Source of the DNA: Bacteroidales bacterium
Lineage (GTDB): Bacteria > Bacteroidota > Bacteroidia > Bacteroidales > UBA932
Length of the DNA stretch: 38,567 nucleotides
Assembly (NCBI GenBank): GCA_024398125.1
Contig: JAKSJO010000023.1
Span: 1-38,567, forward strand
Reading direction: 5' to 3'
Notes under the pieces: generated by a model
The model's input: the letters and a program-made list of their open reading frames with translations, nothing else
Told to the model about the DNA's origin: nothing
Databases searched by the model: none
In this document: positions 8,879 to 17,209 of the stretch, in pieces
How positions within the stretch are numbered: position 1 is the first letter of the stretch
Layout of the letters: each line of letters opens with the position of its first letter
Position numbers and translations under genes: made by a program

Positions 8879-11050
8879 ATGTGTAGTTTTATTCCTTGTC
8901 GTCGTTGTGTATTGTGGTTGACTATTCTTGTCTACAACTTAATGTTGATCTCTTTGGTGTCTTCTTGTCAATCCATCGAGCCAATCTCTGGTGAAAACGC
9001 CAGTCACTCAGCGTCATATCTGACTGAATCGTCAGGGAAAGAGTTAGATATTCCATTGAAGATTTCCGGCAAGGACATAGAATACACTAAGACTATTTCA
9101 GTCAATAGCGAAAGCTGGCCTACAGTTTCATATTCGTTTGATTCATATGAAACAGGCTTGCTCTATCTATCAATCATTGCAATGCCTGCTGATGATGCTG
9201 CATTTTCCGTATTCGTCAATGGAAAGAACGCCGGTACTATGAGCTCAGAGGGATATGGCTGGCAGATCATGGGACTAGATGGAGATGGGTCGGTATCCCA
9301 GCCAGTTCACATTAGAAGAGGAGCGAATATAATCGAATTTGTTTCCTCTGCATATGAAGTCCCTCAAATCCGCGACATTGTTCTGTCACGAAGGGAAGAT
9401 GATTGTGCATTGTCGCTGGATAATTATCAACGATACTTGCAGAATATCGCTGCGAATCTGTACAATAATGACATTGTGCAGCATGTGTCCTCGCTAAATG
9501 CTACTGGGTATATGTATAATCTGGCATGCCCAGTGTTATACAGTACAACAATGGACATGGTGATTGCAAATAATCGTAGTTTTACCATCAGTGTGTCAGG
9601 ATTCAGTGAACCTGTGGTCGTAGATGTCTATAAGGACGAAGTTTTCACCATATCTTACTATCTGACCCCAACCTCAAATGAAGCTTCAGATAGATTGCCC
9701 AATGGACACTATACAGTACACCTTAGGAAGCCCTATCAGGAAGACAGCCAAATAGGAACAATAACGCTGGAATTCAATGAGTATGTAGAAAGTTATGGTA
9801 ATAGTGTCGCTTCCGGTTATTATATAAAGCCCGAAGATGATGACATTAGGTCCATTTATCCATCTGGTGATGTGAACTATTTTACTTGCAACGAGACCAA
9901 TGGATGTAATCCCGCCCTTTATTTGTGCGAGGGAGACACTGAACCGTATTTGGTGAGATATGCGAATGAAGATTATACCGGCCCTGGTGATTTCAACTGG
10001 GGAGTAAATGCGAGATCTACATTTCCATTTAATAATAGAGTGGACGTTATTCACCTGTCTTCATCTAATCCGAGGAATCCAGAGGGAGAGTGTGATGTCT
10101 ACCAAAGAATGCAGTTTATTCCTATTACTACCCCTCCTACTCCTCTAGAGAATATGCCTATTTACAATTGGAGCCGGTTCAATAGTCAATTCCAAATCCT
10201 GAAGTATAATGATGCTATCGTTACTGATAAAATGTCGTTCGATTACAATTGTTTCAGTTGGGCGGGCGATATTACGATGTATTCTGAGGTGCCGACTTGC
10301 GAATCTTCAAGCTATTACATTGAGGGTGATCCTCTAGGGTCTTTCGACAATTTCTATGAGATGTGTGGATACACAAGAAATGGAGCAAACGCTTCCAATG
10401 CGGCAGTCGCTCTCTGGGCAAACGAAAATGGTATCACTCATGCCTCGATAAGGAACAATAGAATGAGCATCCATCTCCATGGTTATGACTGGGAAAGTAA
10501 AGTGGGCAATTGGGAACGAATCATGCATCCAAGAGACGCCTTGATGTCAACTGCTTATGGCCGGATTGTATACTACTATAGACCAAATCCCAATAGAATC
10601 ACTACCAATCCATCAACAGACAATATAGAACCATTAATATCCTTGGATTATGATACCACTATCATATCCTCCTATATTAATAGCAATATAAGTGAAGATG
10701 TCATAGAGTCTTACCGCGGCCTATATGATAATTGGCTTGAAAGGTGCCATAGACCAGATATCAGTGTCCATAGCAATCCTTTCTTCTATAAGCAGAATGA
10801 GGAATATGAAAAGCTTCATAGTTATTGCACTGGATTAAGAGACACTGTTTTACCTCTCATTTATGAGAAGGTATGTGAAGGGGATTTGCTCACAATGTAT
10901 CTAATGGAAGATCTTATGAACGACGAGGATAAGACCTTCATGGTAGAAATCAAGAAAAAGAATGCCGAGCCAGGTCGACTGCGTGCTCCAATATACAATG
11001 CAATGTGCTATTCAGTCGGGGCCTTTGAGAGAGACTATTTAAAGAAATAA
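8879..11050 (+). CDS. Large lipoprotein with a papain-like C/H domain
   Basis: 723 residues, not a protein I can name. A basic start, a hydrophobic core and lipobox LVSSC predict lipidation at C30. Residues about 85-170 look like a beta jelly-roll of galactose-binding type (FSVFVNGKNAGTM, then RRGANIIEFVS and IRDIVLS). Residues about 455-570 hold a papain-like or NlpC/P60-like pattern: YNCFSWAGD with C458, then GITHASI with H521, HGYDWESKVG and YGRIVYYYRP. This suggests a cysteine peptidase, amidase or transferase fold; the third catalytic residue is not assigned. The last 130 residues are helical and charged. The gene is AT-richer than its neighbours and uses many A/T-ending codons. The lipoprotein gene 27 bases downstream is probably cotranscribed. 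Confidence 0.7.
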   Translation: MCSFIPCRRCVLWLTILVYNLMLISLVSSCQSIEPISGENASHSASYLTESSGKELDIPLKISGKDIEYTKTISVNSESWPTVSYSFDSYETGLLYLSIIAMPADDAAFSVFVNGKNAGTMSSEGYGWQIMGLDGDGSVSQPVHIRRGANIIEFVSSAYEVPQIRDIVLSRREDDCALSLDNYQRYLQNIAANLYNNDIVQHVSSLNATGYMYNLACPVLYSTTMDMVIANNRSFTISVSGFSEPVVVDVYKDEVFTISYYLTPTSNEASDRLPNGHYTVHLRKPYQEDSQIGTITLEFNEYVESYGNSVASGYYIKPEDDDIRSIYPSGDVNYFTCNETNGCNPALYLCEGDTEPYLVRYANEDYTGPGDFNWGVNARSTFPFNNRVDVIHLSSSNPRNPEGECDVYQRMQFIPITTPPTPLENMPIYNWSRFNSQFQILKYNDAIVTDKMSFDYNCFSWAGDITMYSEVPTCESSSYYIEGDPLGSFDNFYEMCGYTRNGANASNAAVALWANENGITHASIRNNRMSIHLHGYDWESKVGNWERIMHPRDALMSTAYGRIVYYYRPNPNRITTNPSTDNIEPLISLDYDTTIISSYINSNISEDVIESYRGLYDNWLERCHRPDISVHSNPFFYKQNEEYEKLHSYCTGLRDTVLPLIYEKVCEGDLLTMYLMEDLMNDEDKTFMVEIKKKNAEPGRLRAPIYNAMCYSVGAFERDYLKK

Positions 11051-11077
11051 AGATAATCTACTACAAACAGCATAATT

Positions 11078-12064
11078 ATGAAGAAAGTTCTAGTAATAGC
11101 TGCGGTTGCTGCATTCATCGCAATACTGGTGTCGGGATGCGGCAAGATAGAGAATGATGAAGTCCATGATTTCAAGATTGTAACAAGGGCCACTGATTAC
11201 TACACGAAGGAGGTTTCGGTCGACACGCTGTATCTAGAAGACATAGACGATTATGTTATGCATTACAGCCCCGAGGAGATTCTTACTTGTGAGCATTTTG
11301 CTGAAATCAGATTCAAGAAAAAAATAACTTTCTATAACAGTATCGATGCAACTTTCGACTTTCTTATAGATGGAGAGAATGTGCTGAAGGCGAGATTTGT
11401 TACTGGTGCTCAAAGTATTCCGGTTTACGATGAGTTTGTCGTGTATTCTTCTTCGGAGTATTCATTGCATCTTTTATATGAATACCAAACTCATCAGTCC
11501 CTCCCGGTAACTTCAATAGATCGGAACGAGTATGAGGCATTAGAAACAATCAATTCCATATTGAACCGGCATATGCGGGAACAGGCTGAACGACAGTTAG
11601 GGAAAAATGTCTGGAAGGGCTTTAAAATCGTTGTTAAAGAATTTGATTATACAGGAGCATTTACCTTCCAGTCTGTTGATAAAGAGGATATCGAATCATT
11701 TATTGTCAAAGTCGAGCCTGAGTATAATGAAAACAATGAACCTTGTGCCCGGATGAATCTCAAGAACGAAATAAAAGACGCGTATAAGAACTCAGTCGCC
11801 AGGTTTGATTTTTATCTGGAAGGAGAGAGGATAATGGCGGCTTACAGGATTATTGGCAATGGGACTATTGATGCCGATATAAGGTGGAGATTTGTTCTCT
11901 TGCAGTCCGAACAGAATAAGCGTAGTTACGATATTGTCTATGAATACTATGGTGAAGAGGTACGTGCAAGGCATGAGATATACGGGATACCATTGAAAGT
12001 AAACAGAATAAAAAACAGCCAGAAACTGGCGCTTGAAACTATCAATGCATACCTGAGGAAGTGA
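11078..12064 (+). CDS. Lipoprotein made of two repeats of one domain
   Basis: 328 residues of unknown function. Signal peptide with lipobox VSGC (lipid on C21). The mature protein looks like an internal duplication: about 32-168 and about 185-328 each begin FKIV, contain an F-D-F strand followed by (I/E)GE and a five-residue-spaced A-R/Y-R strand, then a YEY strand, and each end with ALETIN(S/A) and a Leu. The two halves are diverged but align over their length by eye. Composition is AT-rich like the preceding gene, and it starts 27 bases after it. No catalytic motif is visible; binding or structural work at the envelope is a guess. Confidence 0.7.
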   Translation: MKKVLVIAAVAAFIAILVSGCGKIENDEVHDFKIVTRATDYYTKEVSVDTLYLEDIDDYVMHYSPEEILTCEHFAEIRFKKKITFYNSIDATFDFLIDGENVLKARFVTGAQSIPVYDEFVVYSSSEYSLHLLYEYQTHQSLPVTSIDRNEYEALETINSILNRHMREQAERQLGKNVWKGFKIVVKEFDYTGAFTFQSVDKEDIESFIVKVEPEYNENNEPCARMNLKNEIKDAYKNSVARFDFYLEGERIMAAYRIIGNGTIDADIRWRFVLLQSEQNKRSYDIVYEYYGEEVRARHEIYGIPLKVNRIKNSQKLALETINAYLRK

Positions 12065-12115
12065 ATTTCCTGATTTGCAGGTTCCCAGGTTCCTGCGGAA
12101 AGATGATGAAAAAAA

Positions 12116-12144
12116 TGGCGCAAGGGGTCAGACCCCTTGCGCCA
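12116..12144. terminator. Bidirectional terminator; palindromic repeat copy 1
   Basis: A perfect 14-bp inverted repeat (12116-12129 with 12131-12144) lies between two converging genes. On the minus strand it is followed by TTTTTT, a good intrinsic terminator for the M3 peptidase gene; on the plus strand the tail CTTTATT is weaker. A diverged copy of its right part occurs at 38100-38123. Confidence 0.8.
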
Positions 12145-12166
12145 CTTTATTGATGGATTCGATGGA

Positions 12167-14263
12167 TTACTCGATGATGCCGAGTTTGCGGAGGAGTGCC
12201 TCAGGCTCAGGGTCGTGGCCGCGGAAGTTGCGGTAGAGGACTGCCTCGTCCTGGCTGCTGCCCTTCGAGAGGATGTTCTCACGGAATGAGTTTGCGACCT
12301 CCTTGCTGAAGATGCCCTTCTCGGTGAAGAGAGAGTAGGCGTCAGCCTCGAGCACCTCTGACCACTTGTATGAGTAGTATCCGGCGCTGTAGCCGCCGCT
12401 GAAGATGTGGCTGAACGCTGTAGAGATGCATGCTCCCGGATCGGAAGCGATGACATTGGATGCCTTGAGGGCGGCCTTCTCGTATGAGAGGCAGTCCATG
12501 TCAGGCATCTGGCTGATATTGTGCCATGCCATATCGAGGATGCCGAACTGGAGCTGGCGTACCTGGAGGTAGCCTGAGAGATAGTTCTTGGTCTCGACGA
12601 TCTTGTCGATGTACTCGGCAGGGAGAGCCTCGCCGGTCTGGTAGTGCTTTGCGAAACCATTGAGGTACTCAGGCTCGTATGCCCAGTTCTCCATGATCTG
12701 TGAAGGGAGCTCCACGAAGTCGCGGCTTACGCTGGTACCGGTCATTGATGCGTACTTGCCTTCCGCGAGCATGCCGTGGAGTGAGTGGCCGAACTCGTGG
12801 AGGAATGTTGTCAGCTCGTCATGGGTAAGGAGTGAAGGCTCCGAACCGGTAGGCTTGGTGAAGTTGGTGACGATGCTGATGAAAGGACGCTTCTCGACAC
12901 CGTCGGCGCCGATGCTCTGCTCGCGGAATGAGGTCATCCACGCGCCGCCGCGCTTGCTGGCACGAGGGAAGAAGTCAGCATAGAAGAGGGCCATGTGGCG
13001 TCCTGATGCATCCTTTACATCATAGACCTTCACGTCCTTGTGGTATCCAGGGATGTCCTTGCGCTCCTCAAACTGGAGTCCGTAGAGCTTGGTTGCGAGA
13101 CCGAATACTGCGTCGATGCAGTCCTCAAGGCGGAAGTAAGGCTTGAGAAGCTCGTCGTTGAACGAGTAGTTGGCATCCTTGTACTTCTCGCTCCAGTAGC
13201 TCCAGTCCCATGCCTTGAGCTCGCTGTCCTCGAAACCGTTCTCCTTTGCATAGGCATAGATCTCGGCAACCTCCTTCCTTGCTACAGGGAGGGTCGGCTG
13301 GAGAAGCTTGTCAAGGAATTCTACGACATTGGCGCTGGTCTTTGACATCTTGTTCTCTACGCTGTAGTCAGCGTGGGTGGCATATCCGAGGATGTTCGCG
13401 ATCTTGATTCGCAGATCGGCGATCTTGGTGCATACTCCGGTGTTGTCGAACTCTCCGCCGAGAGCCTTGCTGTTGTATGCCTTCCAGATCTGCTCGCGGA
13501 GGTCGCGGCGTGAGCTGTACTTGAGGAAAGGAGAATAGCTTGGAGCGGACAGGTCGTATGCCCATCCCTCGAGGCCTTTCTCTTCTGCTGTGGCCTTGCC
13601 CATCGACTTTACGAACTCAGGGAGACCTGCGAGATCTGCCTCGTCAGTCAGGTTGAGCACGTATGCGTTGGTTGCGGCGAGGACGTTCTTGGAGTACTCG
13701 AGCTGGAGGAGAGAGAGTTCCTCAACCCATGCGCTGTACTGCTTCTTTGCCTCGTCGTCGAGGTTTGCACCGCTGCGGACGAATGACTTGTAGCTGTCCT
13801 CAAGAAGTTTCATCTCCACTGGATCGAGTCCGAGATTGTCCTTGTCGGCATATACGGCCTTGATGCGCTCGAAAAGCGGAGCGTTGAGGGACACGTACAT
13901 CGAATACTCGGTCATGATAGGGGAGAGCTCCTCGGCGAGGGCCTGCATATCGTCATTTGAATCAGCCTCCATGAGGTTGTAGAAGATGGACGAGATGTCA
14001 TTGAGCTTGCCGCCGGCACGCTCGAGAGTCTCGATGGTGTTGGCGAAGGTAGGAGCCTCGCTGTTTGAGGTGATGGCGTCGATTTCAGCCTTTGCCTCCT
14101 CGATCGCTGCGAGGAATGCAGGCTTGTAATGCTCGGTCTTGATCTTGTCGAACTGCGGTGCACCGTATGGAAGCGGTGACTCTACGAGAAGAGGATTCTC
14201 ATTCATAGGGGTGCAAGAAAGCGCCACCGCACAAAGGGTGGCGCCGATAAGTGTTTTCTTCAT
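12167..14263 (-). CDS. dcp: M3-family metallopeptidase lipoprotein (peptidyl-dipeptidase type)
   Basis: 698 residues. Zinc-dependent peptidase of family M3: HEFGH at about 489-493 with the third ligand Glu at about 518 in the FVELPSQ segment. Length and the WAYEPEYL and FSHIFSGGYSAGYYSYKW segments fit Dcp/oligopeptidase A, which split small peptides. A signal peptide with lipobox ALSC (C17) marks this one as an envelope lipoprotein, so it probably trims peptides in the periplasm. I chose ATG at 14263 because the 34 residues upstream in frame have no signal-peptide look and run into the previous gene. Starts 8 bases after the aldo/keto reductase gene, as third gene of a minus-strand operon. 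Confidence 0.93.
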   Translation of the reverse strand: MKKTLIGATLCAVALSCTPMNENPLLVESPLPYGAPQFDKIKTEHYKPAFLAAIEEAKAEIDAITSNSEAPTFANTIETLERAGGKLNDISSIFYNLMEADSNDDMQALAEELSPIMTEYSMYVSLNAPLFERIKAVYADKDNLGLDPVEMKLLEDSYKSFVRSGANLDDEAKKQYSAWVEELSLLQLEYSKNVLAATNAYVLNLTDEADLAGLPEFVKSMGKATAEEKGLEGWAYDLSAPSYSPFLKYSSRRDLREQIWKAYNSKALGGEFDNTGVCTKIADLRIKIANILGYATHADYSVENKMSKTSANVVEFLDKLLQPTLPVARKEVAEIYAYAKENGFEDSELKAWDWSYWSEKYKDANYSFNDELLKPYFRLEDCIDAVFGLATKLYGLQFEERKDIPGYHKDVKVYDVKDASGRHMALFYADFFPRASKRGGAWMTSFREQSIGADGVEKRPFISIVTNFTKPTGSEPSLLTHDELTTFLHEFGHSLHGMLAEGKYASMTGTSVSRDFVELPSQIMENWAYEPEYLNGFAKHYQTGEALPAEYIDKIVETKNYLSGYLQVRQLQFGILDMAWHNISQMPDMDCLSYEKAALKASNVIASDPGACISTAFSHIFSGGYSAGYYSYKWSEVLEADAYSLFTEKGIFSKEVANSFRENILSKGSSQDEAVLYRNFRGHDPEPEALLRKLGIIE

Positions 14264-14271
14264 ATATAGGA

Positions 14272-15627
14272 TTAGAGTTTGTCCTGCTTGAGGTTCTCGA
14301 CGTACCTGTCGATTCTCTGAAGCTGCTGCGGTATCCTGATGTGCTGAGGACAGTGCGACATGCACTGGCCGCAGTTGATGCAGTGATCGGCCTGGCGGAC
14401 GGTGTCGATTGCCTTGCTGTAGCTTGTCAGGTACTTCTTCTTCAACTCCTTGTAGTTTGCCTGCTCGGTGCTCTCGGCAATCTCACCTGTGTTGATCGCG
14501 TTGTTGTAGTGACGGAAGATGCCTGGGATGTCGATGCCGTAAGGACAAGGCATGCAGTACTGGCAGCCGGTACATGGAACAAGCGGATAGTTGCGGATGA
14601 GCGAAGCCATGTCATCGAGAAGGGCGAACTCTTCGTCGTTGAGCGGCTTGAAGTGAAGATATGAGCTGAGGTTGTCCTGAAGGTGCTCCATATAGGTCAT
14701 GCCGCTGAGGACAACGAATACTCCAGGATGTGAGCCTACGAAACGGAACGCCCATGAAGCGATGCTCTTTGATGGCTCGTGAGCCTTGAGAGCGTCGGCA
14801 ATCGCGTTTGGAACGTTGCTGAGCTGGCCTCCGAGGAGCGGCTCCATGATGACAACAGGAATGTTGCGGCTTGTGAGCTCGTTGTACATGTGCTCGGCGT
14901 CGCACTCTCCTGCAGGATGATGCCAGTCGACGTAGTTCATCTGGATCTGTACGAAATCCCAGTGATACTGCTCGTGGGTTGCCATCATGCTGTCGAAACC
15001 TTCCTTGCTTCCGTGAAAAGAGAATCCAAGGTTGCGGATTCGGCCGGCCTCTCTCTCCTTGAGAAGGAAGTCGATCAGTCCGTTGTCGACGAATCTCTTC
15101 TTGAATCCGTCGTAATCAGGGAGGGAGTGGAGAAGATAGTAGTCAAGATGGTCGGTCTCGTAGTTGGCGAGAGAGGTCTTGTACATGTTGTAGCCGGTCT
15201 CGAAAGAGGTGTCTCCGAAGTTCGAGAGCTTCGTGGCGATGTAGTAGCTGTCGCGTGGGTAGCGGAGGAGCGCCTTTGCGGTTGCGCGCTCGCTCTGGCC
15301 CTGGAGGTATACCGGAGCGGAGTCGAAATAGTTGACGCCGTGCTTGTATGCATAGTCGACAAGCTCATTGACGCTGTTCTGGTCGATGATGTCCTTGCCG
15401 TTCTCGTCTTTGGTCATCTGCCAGCGCATGCAGCCGTAGCCGAGGAGGCTGCACTTGTCGCCGGTGTTCGGATTGGTTCTGAGAGGCATCTCTTCAGGTC
15501 CGAGTTCCTCTGCGAGACCTGTGGTCTGTGCTCCCTTCGGACCGCATGCAACGGCCGCTCCGATAGCGATGGTGCCGGCTCCGGCAGTCTTGAGGAAGTC
15601 TCTTCTGGTGATATTCTTGCTTTCCAT
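14272..15627 (-). CDS. Tat-exported aldo/keto reductase with ferredoxin clusters
   Basis: 451 residues. The N-terminus has a Tat signal (RRDFLK at 8-13, hydrophobic stretch, AVAC at 25-28), so it is probably exported folded, possibly lipidated at C28. The aldo/keto reductase barrel carries the usual tetrad: D102, Y107 (FDSAPVY), K133 (ATKLS) and H167 (YLLHS). The C-terminal part has two cysteine sets, CTGCQYCMPCP and CINCGQCMSHCP, for 4Fe-4S clusters. The combination suggests that electrons come through iron-sulfur clusters and not only from NADPH. It starts 4 bases after the membrane polyferredoxin stop, which is the likely electron donor. Substrate unknown. Confidence 0.9.
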   Translation of the reverse strand: MESKNITRRDFLKTAGAGTIAIGAAVACGPKGAQTTGLAEELGPEEMPLRTNPNTGDKCSLLGYGCMRWQMTKDENGKDIIDQNSVNELVDYAYKHGVNYFDSAPVYLQGQSERATAKALLRYPRDSYYIATKLSNFGDTSFETGYNMYKTSLANYETDHLDYYLLHSLPDYDGFKKRFVDNGLIDFLLKEREAGRIRNLGFSFHGSKEGFDSMMATHEQYHWDFVQIQMNYVDWHHPAGECDAEHMYNELTSRNIPVVIMEPLLGGQLSNVPNAIADALKAHEPSKSIASWAFRFVGSHPGVFVVLSGMTYMEHLQDNLSSYLHFKPLNDEEFALLDDMASLIRNYPLVPCTGCQYCMPCPYGIDIPGIFRHYNNAINTGEIAESTEQANYKELKKKYLTSYSKAIDTVRQADHCINCGQCMSHCPQHIRIPQQLQRIDRYVENLKQDKL

Positions 15628-15631
15628 GGTG

Positions 15632-17023
15632 CTAGTCGTTGATGTGGGTTGAAAGTCCGTCTACGTGAATTGCGCTGAGAGGGCGTGCAGGGCAAAGGAA
15701 TTCGCACTCGCCGCAGCCGATGCAGCGGTCCTCGATGACGGTAGGAATCTTTGGAGATCTAGGGTCGTTCGCGTCCTTTGGAACCATGCGGATCGCTCCG
15801 GCAGGGCAGTGACGTGAACAGTTGCCGCAACTTACGCCGTCAGTGTTGACAACGCAGAGGTCGTAATTTACAGTAGCATGACCGATATGGATAGCAGTCT
15901 TCTCTTCAGGGGTGACAGGAATGATGGCGCCTGCCGGGCATACCTGTGAGCACTCTGAGCACTCTGGACGGCAGAAACCGTTCTCGTATCCCATCTGTGG
16001 CTGCATGAGGTGGCTGAGGTCAGTCGATGGACGGAGTACTCCGTTTGGACATGCGCTGACGCAGAGCTGGCATGCTGTACAGTGGTCGTAGAAGCTCTTC
16101 ACGCTCTTTGATCCTGGAGGTACGAGTCTTTCGCTGCGCTCAGGATTCTTCTTTGGAAGGACGTCTGCGAAACCGCCGTCAACCTTGGTCTGAGCCTTGG
16201 CCTCGATGGCTGAAGCGCCTGCGATGATGGCTCCTGCCATGAAAGCGCGCTTGCCCTTGTCAACGTCATCGGCAGTCTTCTCGGAAGCCTTTGTGTATGC
16301 GTTGCCGTACTTGATGGCGCCGAACTTGCAGTTCTCGATACAGTCACCGCAGGTAACGCAGCGGCTGTAGTCGATCTTTCTGTTGTCAGAATCGATGCAT
16401 GATGCCTTGCACATCTTCTCGCAGCCGTGGCAGCCCTTGCACTTGCTTTCGTCGATCATAGGACGGAAGATGCTGAAGCGTGCGATCCAGCTGAGGGTGG
16501 TTCCTACAGGACAGATAGTGTTGCAGTATGTACGTCCGCCCATCCATGCGAGCACGGTCACAACGACACAGGTGACGCCTGCAATCACAGGGACGAGTAC
16601 TCCGTGAGGGTGGAAGATGCTGCCGACGATACGTCCCCATGCGCTGTATGGTGCGAGGAGGGCGATGATCATCTGGAGGCCTGCGATGAGGCAGATGATG
16701 TAGGCTGCAAGGATGCCGTTGCGAAGCCACTTCTTCTCAGGAGAGAAGCTGAAGCGGCGCTTCTTGCCCTTGCGGAGGGAACTGATCTGGTTGACGATGT
16801 CCTGCCAGATACCCATGGGGCAGATGACTGAACAGTAGATTCTGCCGAAGACGAGGGTGAGGACGCAGAGAGCTGCGACTACAACCACGTTCAGGGCGAG
16901 AAGCGATGGGAGGAACTGGATCTTGGCCATCCATCCCCACCATTCGTGGCCGATGCCGACGAAGAGAAGGGTCACACCGATGAACATGATGGCGGCCAGG
17001 ACGATTCTGATTTTCTTTAACAT
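15632..17023 (-). CDS. NapH/NapG-like membrane polyferredoxin
   Basis: 463 residues. The N-terminal half has about four membrane helices and two CX3CP motifs (C64/C68 and C167/C171), the mark of NapH-like quinol-oxidising subunits. It is followed by two 4Fe-4S ferredoxin sets (C195-C205 and C222-C232). Residues 258-275 (KRAF then an Ala/Gly-rich hydrophobic stretch ending AKAQ) look like an internal Tat-type or membrane segment, after which come about four more cluster sets (C315-C325, C351-C362, C390-C406, C434-C444). This reads as a NapH-NapG fusion carrying electrons from quinol across the membrane. First gene of the operon with the aldo/keto reductase. Confidence 0.88.
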   Translation of the reverse strand: MLKKIRIVLAAIMFIGVTLLFVGIGHEWWGWMAKIQFLPSLLALNVVVVAALCVLTLVFGRIYCSVICPMGIWQDIVNQISSLRKGKKRRFSFSPEKKWLRNGILAAYIICLIAGLQMIIALLAPYSAWGRIVGSIFHPHGVLVPVIAGVTCVVVTVLAWMGGRTYCNTICPVGTTLSWIARFSIFRPMIDESKCKGCHGCEKMCKASCIDSDNRKIDYSRCVTCGDCIENCKFGAIKYGNAYTKASEKTADDVDKGKRAFMAGAIIAGASAIEAKAQTKVDGGFADVLPKKNPERSERLVPPGSKSVKSFYDHCTACQLCVSACPNGVLRPSTDLSHLMQPQMGYENGFCRPECSECSQVCPAGAIIPVTPEEKTAIHIGHATVNYDLCVVNTDGVSCGNCSRHCPAGAIRMVPKDANDPRSPKIPTVIEDRCIGCGECEFLCPARPLSAIHVDGLSTHIND

Positions 17024-17049
17024 AACTCGGTTGTGATTTTATCGAATCG

Positions 17050-17057
17050 CAAATATA
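17050..17057 (-). promoter_or_regulatory. -7 box for the polyferredoxin operon
   Basis: On the minus strand the sequence reads TATATTTG, a full match to TAnnTTTG, 26 bases before the polyferredoxin start. No TTTG is seen at the expected -33 distance, so only the -7 element is supported. Confidence 0.5.
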
Positions 17058-17163
17058 GGAAGTGTTTTGCAATAAATGCCCTATACCGTAGGTATATTGT
17101 CCTTATTTATGACGCTTGATGAATTAGTCGGGCATTTCAAGGGAACTTCTCAATAAAATATAT

Positions 17164-17171
17164 TAACTTTG
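17164..17171 (+). promoter_or_regulatory. -7 box for alaS
   Basis: TAACTTTG is a full match to TAnnTTTG, 38 bases before the alaS start in the divergent intergenic region. The -33 region has ATTTC rather than TTTG, at a slightly long distance. Confidence 0.5.
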
Positions 17172-17209
17172 TAAGTTAAAACGAATAAGAAATACAAAAA
17201 CACAACATA

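Noticed and set aside
12116-12144. Inverted repeat considered as the end of an insertion sequence
   Set aside because: There is no transposase or partner end nearby, and its place between converging genes with a T-run fits a terminator.
14779-15642. Long plus-strand open frame of 287 codons opposite the aldo/keto reductase
   Set aside because: It mirrors a well-supported gene in a GC-rich region; the product is Val/Glu/Leu-rich with no motif, and such antisense frames occur opposite many genes here.
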